Assembly: GCA_014595895.1 (NCBI GenBank)
Contig: JABUKB010000001.1
Location: 1,736,001 to 1,800,000, forward strand
Reading direction: 5' to 3'
Length of the DNA: 64,000 nucleotides
Origin: Lysinibacillus odysseyi
Lineage (GTDB): Bacteria > Bacillota > Bacilli > Bacillales_A > Planococcaceae
Positions 30,571 through 41,190 of the stretch are shown piece by piece. The notes beneath the pieces are model-generated. The model did not search any database. It saw nothing but the letters and a program-made list of their open reading frames with translations, and was not told where the DNA came from. Made by a program: the position numbers and the translations under genes. How positions within the stretch are numbered: the first letter of the stretch is position 1; every line of letters starts with the position of its first letter.

Positions 30571-30722
30571 GAAAGGGAGTGTCCGAGAAGTAATTCTGGG
30601 ACACTCCCTTTGCGACGAGGATGGCGGCATATTGATGCGGCCACCGCAGAAGCACCGCCTAAAAGCGGATCATTACTATACGAGAAGTGCACTGTCCGAA
30701 AAGTTATGACTTTTCAGACAGC
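30571..30722. repeat. Pair of related palindromes between valS and folC
   Basis: Two hairpins with a common core lie 80 bases apart. The first (30572-30611) pairs AAAGGGAGTGTCC with GGACACTCCCTTT. The second (30692-30722) pairs CTGTCTGAAAAGT with ACTTTTCGGACAG. Both contain TGTCC(G/-)AGAAGT-like arms, so the outer ends read as imperfect inverted repeats. Neither has a good U-run. They may be weak terminators or a miniature mobile or dispersed repeat. Confidence 0.5.
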
Positions 30723-30735
30723 CTCTTCACCTACC

Positions 30736-33378
30736 TTACATATTTTTTAGTTCCGCTAAACGTTTTTCTACTGTTGCATGTTTTGCTTCGTAATCAGCTA
30801 GTTTTTCACGTTCTGCTGCTACTAATGCTTCTGGTGCTTTTGCTACGAAACGCTCGTTTGATAATTTACCGTTTACTAATTTTACTTCTTTCGCCCACTT
30901 CTCTAGCTCTTTCTCAAGACGAGCAATCTCTTCCTCGACGTTGATTAGCCCTGCAAGTGGTAGGAAGATTTCTGCACCTGTTACGACTGCAGACATTGTT
31001 TGCCCTTCTACTTGTAAATCTACAGCAATTTCAAGCTTTTCCGGGTTACAGAATTTTTCGATATATGCTTTATTTACATCTAGTACAGATGCTGTCGCTG
31101 CATCTTTTGCCGCGATAAACATTGGCACTTTTTTGCTCATTGGCGTATTCACTTCTGCACGGATATTACGTACAGCACGGATGATGTCCATCAATAATTT
31201 CATGTCGCCTGCTTCTGCCTCAAAGTTAAACTCCGCGCGTACAGTTGGCCATGCTGCTACAGTAATAGACTGTCCTTCATGTGGTAAGTGCTGCCAAATT
31301 TCTTCCGTTACGAATGGCATGAATGGGTGCAAGAGACGCATTGTCTGATCTAATACGTAAGCTAATACCGAACGTGTCGTTTTCTTCGCTTGCTCGTCTT
31401 CGCCATATAGCGGTAATTTCGCCATCTCGATATACCAAGAACAGAAATCATCCCAAATGAAGTTATATAGCTCACGACCTACTTCACCAAATTCGTATTT
31501 ATCCGATAAATTTGTCACACGCTCAATCGTTGTATTTAAGCGAGATAAAATCCATTTATCCGCTGTTGATAATTCACCTGTTAAATCAATTTCATCATAT
31601 GTCATGCCTTCCATATTCATAAGAGCGAAACGAGAGGCATTCCAAATTTTATTAATGAAGTTCCAAGTCGACTCTACTTTTTCTGTTGAATACCGTAAGT
31701 CTTGACCAGGAGAAGAACCTGTTGCTAAGAAGTAGCGTAAAGAGTCAGCACCATACTGTTCGATGACTTCCATTGGGTCAACCCCGTTGCCAAGCGACTT
31801 AGACATTTTACGACCTTCTGCATCGCGTACTAAACCGTGAATCAATACATCTTTGAATGGACGCTCGCCTGTGAACTCTTTACCTTGGAAAATCATACGC
31901 GATACCCAGAAGAAAATGATGTCATAGCCTGTTACTAATGTGCTTGTTGGGTAGTAACGTTTGAATTCTTCATTTTCAACATCCGGCCAGCCCATTGTTG
32001 AGAATGGCCATAGCGCACTTGAGAACCATGTATCTAGTACGTCTTCATCTTGCGTCCAGTTTTCTGCATCTGTAGGTGCTTCTGCTCCCACATATACTTC
32101 CCCTGTTTCATTGTGATACCAGGCTGGGATTTGATGTCCCCACCATAATTGACGCGAAATGCACCAGTCATGGATATTTTCCATCCATCGGTTATACGTG
32201 TTTTCAAAACGATTTGGTACAAAGTTTACTTTCTGATCTTCCTCTGTTTGCATTGCTAAAGCTTGCTCCGCTAATGGTCCCATTTTTACGAACCATTGTG
32301 CAGAAAGGTACGGTTCTACAACAGCACCTGAACGTTCTGAGTGACCTACTTGGTGTGTATGCGGCTCGATTTCCACTAGCACGCCTAGTTCTTGTAAGTC
32401 TGCTACAATTTGCTTGCGGCATTCGAAACGGTCCATGTCTTTGTATTTGCCGGCAAGTTCATTCATCGTGCCGTCTTCATTCATCACTAAAATACGTTCT
32501 AAGTTATGACGGTTCCCTACTTCAAAGTCATTCGGGTCATGTGCTGGTGTCATTTTTACAACACCTGTTCCGAAATCTTTATCTACATAATCGTCTGCTA
32601 CGATTGGAATTTCACGTCCTACGATTGGTAAAATAACGGTTTTTCCTACTAAATGAGCATAGCGTTCATCTTCTGGATGTACAGCTACACCTGAGTCACC
32701 TAGCATTGTTTCTGGACGTGTTGTAGCTACACGCAGCACACCAGAGCCGTCAGCTAATGGATATTCCATATGGTAGAAAGCACCTTCTACCTCTTTGTGA
32801 ATAACCTCGATATCTGATAACGCTGTTTTTGCTGCAGGGTCCCAGTTAATAATACGCTCACCACGGTAAATAAGGTCTTTTTCATATAGCTTCACGAATA
32901 CTTCTTTTACGGCATCTGATAAACCTTCATCTAATGTGAAGCGCTCACGAGAGTAGTCTAGAGCTAAGCCTAATTTTGCCCATTGCTCACGAATATGGCT
33001 TGCATACTCTTCCTTCCATTCCCATGTTTTTTCGAGGAACTTCTCGCGTCCAAGGTCATAACGTGAGATACCTTCACCGCGTAGCTTTTCCTCTACTTTC
33101 GCTTGCGTAGCAATTCCTGCGTGGTCCATTCCTGGCAACCATAAAGCATCATAGCCTTGCATGCGCTTCATACGGATTAAAATATCTTGTAATGTTGTAT
33201 CCCATGCGTGTCCAAGGTGTAATTTACCTGTTACGTTTGGTGGCGGGATTACGATTGAATAAGGTTCTTTCTCGCTTTTTGGTTGGGCCTCGAAAAACTT
33301 CCCTTGCAACCACCATTCATAGCGGCCAGCTTCTGTGCCTTGCGGATCGTACTTCGTTGGCATTGTGATTTCTGTCAT
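30736..33378 (-). CDS. valS: Valyl-tRNA synthetase
   Basis: Class I synthetase of 880 residues that charges tRNA-Val and edits Thr-tRNA-Val. HLGH (the HIGH motif) is at residues 54-57 and KMSKS in RKMSKSLGN at about 525. The CP1 editing domain lies between. A C-terminal coiled-coil arm ([20 protein letters not shown]) contacts tRNA. ATG with GAGGAGG upstream. Controlled by the T-box leader just before it. Confidence 0.98.
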   Translation of the reverse strand: MTEITMPTKYDPQGTEAGRYEWWLQGKFFEAQPKSEKEPYSIVIPPPNVTGKLHLGHAWDTTLQDILIRMKRMQGYDALWLPGMDHAGIATQAKVEEKLRGEGISRYDLGREKFLEKTWEWKEEYASHIREQWAKLGLALDYSRERFTLDEGLSDAVKEVFVKLYEKDLIYRGERIINWDPAAKTALSDIEVIHKEVEGAFYHMEYPLADGSGVLRVATTRPETMLGDSGVAVHPEDERYAHLVGKTVILPIVGREIPIVADDYVDKDFGTGVVKMTPAHDPNDFEVGNRHNLERILVMNEDGTMNELAGKYKDMDRFECRKQIVADLQELGVLVEIEPHTHQVGHSERSGAVVEPYLSAQWFVKMGPLAEQALAMQTEEDQKVNFVPNRFENTYNRWMENIHDWCISRQLWWGHQIPAWYHNETGEVYVGAEAPTDAENWTQDEDVLDTWFSSALWPFSTMGWPDVENEEFKRYYPTSTLVTGYDIIFFWVSRMIFQGKEFTGERPFKDVLIHGLVRDAEGRKMSKSLGNGVDPMEVIEQYGADSLRYFLATGSSPGQDLRYSTEKVESTWNFINKIWNASRFALMNMEGMTYDEIDLTGELSTADKWILSRLNTTIERVTNLSDKYEFGEVGRELYNFIWDDFCSWYIEMAKLPLYGEDEQAKKTTRSVLAYVLDQTMRLLHPFMPFVTEEIWQHLPHEGQSITVAAWPTVRAEFNFEAEAGDMKLLMDIIRAVRNIRAEVNTPMSKKVPMFIAAKDAATASVLDVNKAYIEKFCNPEKLEIAVDLQVEGQTMSAVVTGAEIFLPLAGLINVEEEIARLEKELEKWAKEVKLVNGKLSNERFVAKAPEALVAAEREKLADYEAKHATVEKRLAELKNM

Positions 33379-33400
33379 TTTAATGATTCCTCCTCAAATA

Positions 33401-33653
33401 AAAAACACTCCTCGCCCTAAAAAAAGGACGAAGGAGTGTTATATGTTCGCGGTACCACCTTTGTTCTGAGTAGAAAACCCAGCACTTGTTTCGTTAACGG
33501 TGTTTAACCGGCACTTTACTACTGCAATGTTCATAAAGGCTGCTCCTAGGCTACGTTCAAATGCGCTACTTTAGAAACTTTTCAGCTACCGTTTCCTCTC
33601 TACAAAAGCGCCTGCACTTTACTCTTCCTATTCGATGCATCAATATTTACCTA
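33401..33653 (-). promoter_or_regulatory. Valine T-box riboswitch leader of valS
   Basis: The minus strand contains the conserved T-box AGGTGGTACCGCG (33448-33460), whose TGGT can pair with the ACCA end of tRNA-Val. A terminator follows (33404-33440, AACACTCC...GGAGTGTT plus T-run). In stem I the loop sequence GAACGTAGCC offers GTA (33552-33554) as a valine specifier codon. Uncharged tRNA-Val should favour the antiterminator and switch valS on. The leader fills most of the 354-base gap upstream of valS. Confidence 0.92.
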
Positions 33654-33659
33654 CACGTT

Positions 33660-33688
33660 ATTGTAATCAATTTTTGTGTGATTTTCAA
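33660..33688 (-). promoter_or_regulatory. Sigma-A promoter of valS
   Basis: TTGAAA at 33683-33688 and TACAAT at 33660-33665 on the minus strand with a 17-base spacer. It is placed correctly to start the T-box leader at about 33653. Confidence 0.75.
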
Positions 33689-33732
33689 GTTTAACTGTAT
33701 GCAGCATATACTATATCAAAAAGGATGATTGC

Positions 33733-33924
33733 TTGAGAAAAAATTATAACCCCTATTTACTGCCAAAGCATATACGACGCATCCGCTTCTATTGCAAGGC
33801 TATCATTTTACCGATCGCTGTTTTTCAATGTATCCGTACAATCATCTTCCCGACAACCGGTGATGTGATTGCGCTTGCTGTTTTACTTATCCTTACGTAC
33901 TTGCTACATTCCGATATTATTTAA
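33733..33924 (+). CDS. Small putative membrane protein
   Basis: A 63-codon frame on the plus strand with a TTG start and AAAGGATG about eight bases upstream. The product is basic at the N-terminus and has two hydrophobic segments (about 22-38 and 44-59). I do not recognise a family. It is convergent with the spoVID-like gene and overlaps its 3' end by 21 bases. There is no clear promoter. It is the only plausible coding frame in the plus-strand gap between valS and spoVID, but it could be spurious. Confidence 0.5.
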   Translation: MRKNYNPYLLPKHIRRIRFYCKAIILPIAVFQCIRTIIFPTTGDVIALAVLLILTYLLHSDII

Positions 33925-34677
33925 TACAATGCGTTCTTTCGAAAACGTTTCTTTGAAGTCAAATAGTTGTATTGTTTCATCTTCTGCTTTTTGATTCTCC
34001 TGTTTCATGACTGATTGTTGTGTCTCTTGCTGTACGATTGGCTGCTGTACTTCCTGCTTTACAACCGGTTTGCGCGTTTCCTGTTTCACAACCGGTTTCT
34101 GTACCTCTTGCTTTACAACCGGAGCTTGGTTTTCTTCTTTAACAACCGCTTCCTGCACTTCCTGTTTTACGACTGGCTCCTGAATGTCTCGTTTCACGAC
34201 TGGTTCTTGCGCTTCCTGCTTTACTACAGGTTCTTGAATTTGCTGTTTCAGTACGGGTTCTTGTACTTCTTGCTTCACGACTGGCTCTTGAACCTCTTGC
34301 TTCACTGCTAGCTCTTTTTGCAGATTCGGTTGTAATTGCAATGCCACATACCAATTGAGCTGTAAATTGTCAGCCAGTTGAGGCTCTACATGTTGGACTG
34401 TTATTTTTTCAATTTGCCCTCCCGCAATGGAATGCTCAAACGGGAAACCATATTCAAAATAAACAACATCATCTTCTAAATCAAAATGCTCAATTAATAT
34501 TCCTTGTGTTTCCCCCGCTGGCTGCAAATCAAAACGAACTTTCGCTTTAATTAAATAAAGCCCACGAACATACTGCTGATGCTGGTCCCAGTTTACGCTA
34601 ATGTGCGTATCTAACACTTCTGTCATGCGCCCTAACGCTTGCGGGAAGCGAAACTGGAGTTGCTCCATCCATTCCAC
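33904..34677 (-). CDS. SpoVID-like spore coat morphogenetic protein without LysM
   Basis: Protein of 257 residues. The first 120 residues resemble the SpoVID N-terminal domain (hydrophobic beta pattern, RFPQALGRMTEVLDTHISV, then GLYLIKAKVRFDL). Residues 126-230 are about eleven copies of a nine-residue repeat with consensus KQEVQEPVV. A short 27-residue tail (FDFKETFSKERI) closes the protein. In B. subtilis spoVID stands here between valS and hemL and directs coat encasement, but ends in a LysM domain, which is absent here. GTG start with GAGGAGGGA upstream. A sigma-E-like promoter precedes it. Confidence 0.68.
   Translation of the reverse strand: MEWMEQLQFRFPQALGRMTEVLDTHISVNWDQHQQYVRGLYLIKAKVRFDLQPAGETQGILIEHFDLEDDVVYFEYGFPFEHSIAGGQIEKITVQHVEPQLADNLQLNWYVALQLQPNLQKELAVKQEVQEPVVKQEVQEPVLKQQIQEPVVKQEAQEPVVKRDIQEPVVKQEVQEAVVKEENQAPVVKQEVQKPVVKQETRKPVVKQEVQQPIVQQETQQSVMKQENQKAEDETIQLFDFKETFSKERIVLNNIGM
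33988..34302 (-). repeat. 27-bp tandem repeats in the spoVID-like gene
   Basis: About 11.7 in-frame copies of a 27-base unit encode the KQEVQEPVV nonapeptide. Copies are diverged at synonymous and nonsynonymous positions. The array is likely to vary in copy number between strains. Confidence 0.85.
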
Positions 34678-34695
34678 AAAATCCCTCCTCGCACT

Positions 34696-34724
34696 ACAGT
34701 ATGCCGGTAGTTTCTTATATATGA
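34696..34724 (-). promoter_or_regulatory. Possible sigma-E promoter of the spoVID-like gene
   Basis: On the minus strand TCATATAT (34717-34724) and CATACTGT (34696-34703) have a 13-base spacer, close to the Bacillus sigma-E pattern. It ends about 18 bases before the start codon. B. subtilis spoVID is sigma-E dependent. Confidence 0.45.
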
Positions 34725-34782
34725 TGTACTTATTAGGCTTATATGTGATTTCTAAAAAAACGTTTCTCTTATAAGTAGATAA

Positions 34783-34822
34783 AAAAATCCGATTCCCCTT
34801 ACGACCAGGAAATCGGATTTTA
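34783..34822 (-). terminator. Terminator of the hem operon
   Basis: AAATCCGATTTCC pairs with GGGGAATCGGATTT, followed on the minus strand by TTTT. It lies ten bases past the hemL stop codon. Confidence 0.85.
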
Positions 34823-34831
34823 TATCATGTA

Positions 34832-36121
34832 TTAACGCGCTAGTTTTTCAAACACTGTATGGAAAGCTTGTACCGTCTTGGCAATGTGCTCTTCTGTATG
34901 AGCAGTCGAGATAAATAACCCCTCAAATTGAGAAGGTGGCAAGAAGATGCCCTCTTCAGCCATTAATTTAAAGTACTCCGCAAATAATTCTAAATCAGAT
35001 GTTTTCGCTGAATCAAAGTCGATTACCTCTTCATTCGTAAAGAAGAAACCAATCATGGAACCAGCACGGTTTACTGTATGCGGAATATTATATTTCGTTG
35101 CAGCCTCGCGGAAACCAGCTTCTAATTGATCCCCTAGCTTTTTAAAGTATTCATATGAACCCTCATCTAAACGGGATAATGTTTCATAACCTGCTGTCAT
35201 TGCTAGCGGGTTTCCTGATAATGTACCTGCTTGATAAATCGGACCTGCCGGGGCAATTTGCTCCATAATTTCGCGTTTACCACCGAAGGCACCTACTGGT
35301 AAACCGCCGCCGATTACTTTCCCAAGGCACGTAAGATCTGGTGTGATCCCAAAGTACCCTTGTGCACAGCCATAATCCACGCGGAACCCTGTCATGACTT
35401 CATCAAAGATTAATAATGTACCATTTTCCTCTGTTAGCTTGCGTAAGCCTTCTAAGAAGCCAGGTTGCGGGGGAACTACACCCATATTTCCTGCTACAGG
35501 CTCTAAAATAACCGCTGCTAAATCGGCACCGAATTTTTCAAATACTAATTTAGCTGATTCTAAATCATTATAGGCTACTGTTAATGTATTTTTCGCAATA
35601 TCAGCAGGCACCCCAGGAGAATCCGGTAAGCCTAATGTTGCGACACCTGAACCGGCTTTAATTAATAATGAATCGCCATGCCCATGGTAAGAACCTTCAA
35701 ATTTTAAAATTTTGTCGCGTCCTGTATAACCACGCGCTAAACGAAGGGCTGACATTGTCGCTTCTGTCCCTGAGGAAACAAAACGAATCATTTCCATTGC
35801 TGGCAAGCGGTCTAGGACTAATTTTGCTAATTTATTTTCAGCTAAAGACGGTGCACCGAATGATGTGGCTTTTGCTGCTTGTTCTTGGATAGCTTTTACA
35901 ACATTTGGCTCAGAATGACCTAAAATAAGCGGTCCCCATGATAATACATAATCAATATATTCATTACCATCGATGTCTTTAATAATAGCACCTGAACCTG
36001 ATTCCATAAAGATTGGGTCCATGTTAACAGATTTAAACGCACGCACAGGCGAGTTTACCCCGCCCGGCAATAAATCTACTGCTTCTTTAAATGCTGCTTT
36101 TGAGTTTTCATATGAACGCAT
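34832..36121 (-). CDS. hemL: Glutamate-1-semialdehyde 2,1-aminomutase
   Basis: PLP enzyme that makes 5-aminolevulinate from glutamate-1-semialdehyde in the C5 haem pathway. The 429 residues have [19 protein letters not shown], the cofactor aspartate in FDEVMTGFR and the Schiff-base lysine in LGKVIGGG (about 266). The ATG at 36121 has GGAGG upstream; a frame nine codons longer begins inside hemB. Last gene of hemAXCDBL. Confidence 0.97.
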   Translation of the reverse strand: MRSYENSKAAFKEAVDLLPGGVNSPVRAFKSVNMDPIFMESGSGAIIKDIDGNEYIDYVLSWGPLILGHSEPNVVKAIQEQAAKATSFGAPSLAENKLAKLVLDRLPAMEMIRFVSSGTEATMSALRLARGYTGRDKILKFEGSYHGHGDSLLIKAGSGVATLGLPDSPGVPADIAKNTLTVAYNDLESAKLVFEKFGADLAAVILEPVAGNMGVVPPQPGFLEGLRKLTEENGTLLIFDEVMTGFRVDYGCAQGYFGITPDLTCLGKVIGGGLPVGAFGGKREIMEQIAPAGPIYQAGTLSGNPLAMTAGYETLSRLDEGSYEYFKKLGDQLEAGFREAATKYNIPHTVNRAGSMIGFFFTNEEVIDFDSAKTSDLELFAEYFKLMAEEGIFLPPSQFEGLFISTAHTEEHIAKTVQAFHTVFEKLAR

Positions 36122-36123
36122 AT

Positions 36124-37104
36124 TTATTTCTCCTCCAACCAACGGCACACGTCTTTTGCGTGATACGTAATAATTAAATCTGATCCAGCACGCTTCATGC
36201 CTAATAATGATTCCATCACTACAGCCTTCTCATCAATCCAGCCATTTAACGCGCCGGCTTTTACCATCGCGTATTCGCCTGATACATTATAGGCTACGAT
36301 TGGTAACGGGAAGCTGTTTTTCACATCGCGAATAATATCTAAATAAGCAAGTGCCGGCTTGACAATTAGGAAATCAGCGCCCTCTTCTACATCAGAAGTA
36401 GCTTCCCGAATGGCTTCCATACGATTGGAAGGGTCCATTTGGTACGTTTTGCGGTCCCCGAATTGTGGTGCTCCATCTGCTGCCTCGCGGAATGGACCGT
36501 AGAAGCCTGACGCATATTTTACAGAGTATGCCATGATGGGTATATGTTCAAAACCTGCTGTATCAAGACCAGCGCGAATAGCCGCTACGAAGCCGTCCAT
36601 CATATTAGATGGTGCAATAATATCAGCTCCCGCTTCTGCTTGAGAAATGGCTGTTTGTGCCAGTAAATTTAACGACTCATCATTTAAAATTGCCTCGCCC
36701 TTCACGACACCACAGTGTCCGTGATCCGTAAATTCACACAGACAAGTATCTGCCACTACTAATAGCTCCGGATGACGCTCTTTGATCATACGAGTCGCCT
36801 TTTGCACGATGCCGTGATCATGATAAGCACCTGAACCGACGGCATCTTTTTCTGCCGGCAAACCAAATAGGATGACCGCACGAATACCTAGGTCTACTAC
36901 CTCATCGACTTCCTTAGCTAATGTATCTAAAGAAAATTGAAATACACCTGGCATAGATGACACTTCATTTTTAATATTTTCGCCTTCCATCACAAATAAC
37001 GGATAAATGAGATCCTCTTTGTGTAAGTATGTTTCTTTTACTAATGCACGCATCGCTGCATTGGCACGCAAACGACGGTGACGCTGAAAATAAAGTTCTG
37101 TCAT
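36124..37104 (-). CDS. hemB: Porphobilinogen synthase
   Basis: Condenses two 5-aminolevulinates to porphobilinogen. The 326 residues contain the cysteine-rich metal site [14 protein letters not shown] (about 121-134), which points to a zinc-type enzyme. The two active-site lysines are in [14 protein letters not shown] and [11 protein letters not shown]. It ends two bases before hemL and overlaps hemD by four bases. Confidence 0.97.
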   Translation of the reverse strand: MTELYFQRHRRLRANAAMRALVKETYLHKEDLIYPLFVMEGENIKNEVSSMPGVFQFSLDTLAKEVDEVVDLGIRAVILFGLPAEKDAVGSGAYHDHGIVQKATRMIKERHPELLVVADTCLCEFTDHGHCGVVKGEAILNDESLNLLAQTAISQAEAGADIIAPSNMMDGFVAAIRAGLDTAGFEHIPIMAYSVKYASGFYGPFREAADGAPQFGDRKTYQMDPSNRMEAIREATSDVEEGADFLIVKPALAYLDIIRDVKNSFPLPIVAYNVSGEYAMVKAGALNGWIDEKAVVMESLLGMKRAGSDLIITYHAKDVCRWLEEK

Positions 37105-37844
37105 GATCTAGCTTCCTCCAAAATAATTTGTTCAATTACGGCCTTCATCGTGTAATGGCGCGGCTGTACAACTGGGGTTACGCCGTATCTTGCTAGGGCT
37201 TCGGTCGTCACATGACCAATCGTCGCAAACTTCACAAAGCGCCAATCAAGATGAGGGACAATTTCTGCAGCATAGGTATCCACAGCCGAAGGACTAGCAA
37301 ACACCACAATCGGTTCTGTTTCTGCCACTAAGGCTTCCTGCAATGCCTCTATATGCGCTACAGAAGGGACCGTTTCATAAACAGTCCACTCTTCTGCTCC
37401 TGTTCCCACTGTAATGGTCGGTTTCGCTAGACTCCCACGCAAAAACAACATGCGACCTTTTCCAGTAAACTCCTGCACAAATATATCGGCGCTATAAACA
37501 GATGGCATAAAGTGAATAGAAAAACCATGCTGTTGCAAACTGTCGGCTGTTTTCTCACCAACGACCGCTATATTGCACGGAAAATCTGCTTCGTCAAAGC
37601 CATGACGATTTAACTTCGCGACAAATGCACTCACTGCATTTTGACTCGTGAAAATCAGCCAATCATATTCCTGACACGCCGCTAAACGCTGCTGGTCCTG
37701 CTCCGTTACGACTTCCTGTATCTCAAGAAGCGGGAAAATCTTCACCTGACCACCCTTTGCTTCAATAAAAGGCGCAATGGTATTGGTTTTGTTTGATCCT
37801 GTTAAGATAATTGTTTTACCTGCTAATGGTAAATTACTCGGCAT
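37101..37844 (-). CDS. hemD: Uroporphyrinogen-III synthase
   Basis: Closes and inverts ring D of hydroxymethylbilane. The 247 residues show the weakly conserved two-domain HemD pattern: [29 protein letters not shown] and, near the end, [13 protein letters not shown] and [12 protein letters not shown]. Sequence identity in the family is low, and the operon position makes the call secure. It overlaps hemB by four bases and hemC by eleven. Confidence 0.92.
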   Translation of the reverse strand: MPSNLPLAGKTIILTGSNKTNTIAPFIEAKGGQVKIFPLLEIQEVVTEQDQQRLAACQEYDWLIFTSQNAVSAFVAKLNRHGFDEADFPCNIAVVGEKTADSLQQHGFSIHFMPSVYSADIFVQEFTGKGRMLFLRGSLAKPTITVGTGAEEWTVYETVPSVAHIEALQEALVAETEPIVVFASPSAVDTYAAEIVPHLDWRFVKFATIGHVTTEALARYGVTPVVQPRHYTMKAVIEQIILEEARS

Positions 37845-38766
37845 CTAACTCAGCCTTTACTTTTTGGATTAAATCATAAGCACCTTGCTCTGTTAATTTC
37901 GCAGCTACTGCTTGCCCTAATGCAATCGCATCTGTTCCTGTTAATGTTTCTTTATAAATAACAGACGCATCCGGTGCAGCCACTAACCCAGTCAATGTAA
38001 TATCATCGCCATCGATTGTCGCATAGCCCGCAATTGGCACCTGACATCCGCCATCCATCTCAGCTAAGAAAGAACGCTCTGCATGTGCTGTTTGCCATGT
38101 CGTGTCATCTGTTAATTTAGCTAGTTCTGCTAATAGCTCTGCATCGTCCGCACGGCACTCAATCCCTAGAGAGCCTTGTGCGACTGCTGGAAGACACATA
38201 TCTATATCCAAATATTCTGTCACGACATCCTCACTCCAGCCAAGTCGTTTTAAACCAGCTGCCGCTAAAATAATCGCATCATACCCTTCCGTTTGTAGTT
38301 TATTTAAACGTGTACCTACATTTCCGCGAATCCACTTAACTTCAATATCCGGACGGATAGTTAATAGCTGTGCACTACGACGTAAGGAACTCGTTCCCAC
38401 AACAGCTCCTTCTTTTAAATCTGCAAATTTAACATGATCTTTTGAAATAAAAGCATCGCGCGCATCTTCACGTGGTGGGATACAACCGATCACTAGCCCT
38501 TCTGGTAATACAGACGGCATATCTTTCATTGAGTGCACCGCAAAGTCGATTTCTTTGTCATATAGGGCTTGTTCAATTTCCTTTACGAATAATCCCTTTC
38601 CACCTACTTTGGATAACTGTACATCTAAAATACGGTCACCTTTTGTTATGATTTCTTTAATTTCAAACTCAAACGGCGCTCCTGCCGCGCGTAGTTCATT
38701 AATAAACCAGTTTGTTTGTGTTAACGCTAATTCACTTTTCCGAGACCCTACAATAATTTTTCTCAA
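37834..38766 (-). CDS. hemC: Hydroxymethylbilane synthase
   Basis: Polymerises four porphobilinogens. The 310 residues include [40 protein letters not shown] and the dipyrromethane-binding cysteine in MDGGCQVPI (about 241). TTG start with AAAGG some 12 bases upstream. It is followed closely by hemD with an 11-base overlap, and preceded by hemX. Confidence 0.97.
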   Translation of the reverse strand: MRKIIVGSRKSELALTQTNWFINELRAAGAPFEFEIKEIITKGDRILDVQLSKVGGKGLFVKEIEQALYDKEIDFAVHSMKDMPSVLPEGLVIGCIPPREDARDAFISKDHVKFADLKEGAVVGTSSLRRSAQLLTIRPDIEVKWIRGNVGTRLNKLQTEGYDAIILAAAGLKRLGWSEDVVTEYLDIDMCLPAVAQGSLGIECRADDAELLAELAKLTDDTTWQTAHAERSFLAEMDGGCQVPIAGYATIDGDDITLTGLVAAPDASVIYKETLTGTDAIALGQAVAAKLTEQGAYDLIQKVKAELDAE

Positions 38767-38784
38767 CTTAATCCAACCTTTCCG

Positions 38785-39612
38785 TTAGTACCATAAGTGG
38801 AAGTTTGATAGACGGTTACCTAGGAAGAAATTGATGACCATTAATAAAAAGGCATAAATTTGAACCCACGCATAAGTCGTACCGATTAACTTGCCACTGC
38901 GATGTAATAATAAACTTATAAAATAAACGACTACAATAACAACTGTACCGATGATTTTCACATCTAGTGCGGATAAAGCATCGAGTGTCATTAAAGCCCA
39001 TTCTAACCCTAATATTAAACTAATGAAAAGCAAAGGCACTCCTACTAATGTCGAATGCTGCATCCACTTGGTTGTTGCTTTTAACGAAGGTAACCTTGAC
39101 CAAATCGGACTTACTTTCTTTTCTTTTAATAAACGATATAAAATCAAATATAGTACCGCAAAAACAAAGCTTAACGAAAATGCAGCGTACGATAAAATGG
39201 CAAAGAAAATATGAATTAACAACATTTCTGAGACATCGGTATTAACTAGTGGCTGAACATCTTCAGCAGGTGCAAATAAATGAATCGTCACAAAGACAAA
39301 GCTTAGCACATTGACGAAAAACACCGGCATATCGACACGGGCAATACAATGTAAAATGATAGACAATGTTGTTAATAGCCACGCATAAAAATAAATCCCT
39401 TCAAATAAAGAAAGAATAGGGAATCTCTTCATCTCGAATATAAATAAGATGAAAAATATCGTTTGCATACACCAGGCAATACAGACAAACCAAAAGGCAA
39501 TACGTCGTGCTTTTACATACTTATATATATAATCGATAAAATAAAATACAATTCCTACCGCATACAAAATGACCATCAACTCATAGAGCCGAGCCATTGT
39601 TATTTCTGTCAT
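38785..39612 (-). CDS. hemX: HemX membrane protein (CcsA-like)
   Basis: Membrane protein of 275 residues with eight or so membrane segments, of the cytochrome c assembly (CcsA/HemX) family. In B. subtilis HemX lowers the amount of HemA protein. LSYAAFSLSFVFAVLYLILY and the tryptophan/histidine-poor loops fit HemX rather than CcsA. The ATG at 39612 is chosen for its AAGGGG site; an in-frame GTG two codons earlier lies within it. A terminator-like hairpin separates it from hemA. Confidence 0.9.
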   Translation of the reverse strand: MTEITMARLYELMVILYAVGIVFYFIDYIYKYVKARRIAFWFVCIAWCMQTIFFILFIFEMKRFPILSLFEGIYFYAWLLTTLSIILHCIARVDMPVFFVNVLSFVFVTIHLFAPAEDVQPLVNTDVSEMLLIHIFFAILSYAAFSLSFVFAVLYLILYRLLKEKKVSPIWSRLPSLKATTKWMQHSTLVGVPLLFISLILGLEWALMTLDALSALDVKIIGTVVIVVVYFISLLLHRSGKLIGTTYAWVQIYAFLLMVINFFLGNRLSNFHLWY

Positions 39613-39635
39613 GGGCACCCCTTCTTTTAATTCAT

Positions 39636-39688
39636 TTAAAAAAGCGCTTTGTATCTGTATTTTACCATACAGATACGAAAACGCTTGT
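39636..39688 (-). terminator. Terminator-like hairpin between hemA and hemX
   Basis: GTATCTGTAT pairs with ATACAGATAC and is extended by AAGCG/CGCTT across small bulges, followed on the minus strand by TTTTTTAAA. It is inside the hem operon, so it may act as a partial terminator that lowers hemX-hemL relative to hemA. Confidence 0.65.
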
Positions 39689-39705
39689 GAAAAGTTATTG
39701 TTCTT

Positions 39706-41067
39706 TTAAAATGTATAACCTGGTTGATTCACATTGATCGAGTGCTTTGCTGATGTTTTTTCTTCGCTTTGAGAATATTGCACCAACACTTCCTCGTTGA
39801 CCGCCTCTTCAATCCCAAAAATTTGTTGGAATAAACGAAGATCTTCGCTTGCTTGCGGCGAGTTCGCTAACTCTTTTGCTTGTAAGATAGGCTCTTTCAA
39901 CAACTGGTTAATAATCGATTTCGTATGTTTATTTAAAATTTTCCGTTCGCGCTCTGTTAAATTAGGCATTTTGTTTTCAATACTCGTCATTGTTTCCTGC
40001 TGGATTTTCGCTGCTTTTTGACGCAATGCTGAAATGACCGGTACTACCCCTAATGTCGCAAACCATTCTTTAAATTGTACGACTTCCGTTGTAATCATCG
40101 CTGAAATTTGCTCCGCCGCTTTTTCGCGCTCCGCTAAGTTAGCATTTACGATTCCTTGCAGGTCATCAATGTCATATAAGAAGACATTCGGCAGCTCACT
40201 GATTTTTGGATCTAAATCACGAGGTACTGCAATATCTACCATAAATAATGGCTCACCTTTGCGTAATTGCGATACATATTTCATGAGGTCATAATCAATT
40301 ACGTACTGTGTCGCGCCTGTGGAACTGATTAAAATATCCGCTTCTAATAATGTGCATTGCAACTCATCCATTGACTTGGCATCGCCTTCAAACTTCGTAG
40401 CTAAATCACGCGCTTTCTCAAATGTACGGTTAATCACCGTTACTTTGCCGACACCGTTCCCATATAGGTTTTGAATCGCTAACTCGCCCATTTTACCGGC
40501 ACCTAAAATGGCAACATGCTTATTTTTTAACGAACCAAAAATCTTTTTCGCTAATTCAACGGCAGCATAAGAAACCGATACAGCGTTTTCACCAATGGCC
40601 GTTTCGCTATGTGCACGCTTAGCAAATGTCACGGCTTGTTTAAATAATTGGTTGTAAACGGTACCGGTTGTTCCTTGCTCTTGACCTTGCAAGAAACTTT
40701 TTTTCACTTGTCCTAAAATTTGAGTTTCCCCTAACACCATCGAGTCGATCCCAGCCGTTACGCGGAATAAATGGTCTAATGAAGCATCTTCTTCACGAAT
40801 AAATAGGTGATTTTCAAATTTCTCTACGGGTAAATTGAACCATTTCGACAAAAAGTTTTTAATGTAATAACGTCCTGTATGCAATTGATCTACTACCGCA
40901 TAGATTTCTGTACGGTTACATGTAGAAACAATTACGTTTTCTAAAATACTCTTCTCATCTTGCAGTGCTTGCATGGCATTGGGTAGGTCCTGTTCAATAA
41001 ATGATAATTTCTCACGAATCTCTACCGGTGCCGTTTTATAGTTCAAGCCTACTACTAATGTATGCAT
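39706..41067 (-). CDS. hemA: Glutamyl-tRNA reductase
   Basis: First committed enzyme of C5 haem synthesis; reduces glutamyl-tRNA to glutamate-1-semialdehyde. The 453 residues contain [19 protein letters not shown], the catalytic cysteine in STCNRTEIY (about C50), GAGKMGELA for NADPH, and a C-terminal dimerisation helix. ATG with GAGGTG upstream. First gene of hemAXCDBL, behind a promoter with a PerR-type operator. Confidence 0.97.
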   Translation of the reverse strand: MHTLVVGLNYKTAPVEIREKLSFIEQDLPNAMQALQDEKSILENVIVSTCNRTEIYAVVDQLHTGRYYIKNFLSKWFNLPVEKFENHLFIREEDASLDHLFRVTAGIDSMVLGETQILGQVKKSFLQGQEQGTTGTVYNQLFKQAVTFAKRAHSETAIGENAVSVSYAAVELAKKIFGSLKNKHVAILGAGKMGELAIQNLYGNGVGKVTVINRTFEKARDLATKFEGDAKSMDELQCTLLEADILISSTGATQYVIDYDLMKYVSQLRKGEPLFMVDIAVPRDLDPKISELPNVFLYDIDDLQGIVNANLAEREKAAEQISAMITTEVVQFKEWFATLGVVPVISALRQKAAKIQQETMTSIENKMPNLTERERKILNKHTKSIINQLLKEPILQAKELANSPQASEDLRLFQQIFGIEEAVNEEVLVQYSQSEEKTSAKHSINVNQPGYTF

Positions 41068-41171
41068 GACACCCTACACCTCACACGTTCTAATTCATAA
41101 TTTTTATTGTATCATAAAGAAAGCATTGTCCCCAGTTATTTTGTGAACATGCTATGAATTGAATTATTATT

Positions 41172-41186
41172 TTAGAATTATTCTAA
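41172..41186 (-). promoter_or_regulatory. PerR box upstream of hemA
   Basis: TTAGAATTATTCTAA is a perfect 7-1-7 palindrome matching the Per box TTATAATnATTATAA at 12 of 14 positions. It covers about -2 to +13 relative to the predicted hemA start site. B. subtilis hemAXCDBL is a known PerR target. Confidence 0.75.
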
Positions 41187-41190
41187 TTAA

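Noticed and set aside
32076-32636. Plus-strand frame of 186 codons inside valS
   Set aside because: Antisense shadow of a highly conserved gene; no ribosome binding site and Cys/Leu-rich composition.
33988-34302. CRISPR array or intergenic satellite
   Set aside because: The 27-base repeats are contiguous, without spacers, and keep the reading frame of the spoVID-like gene.
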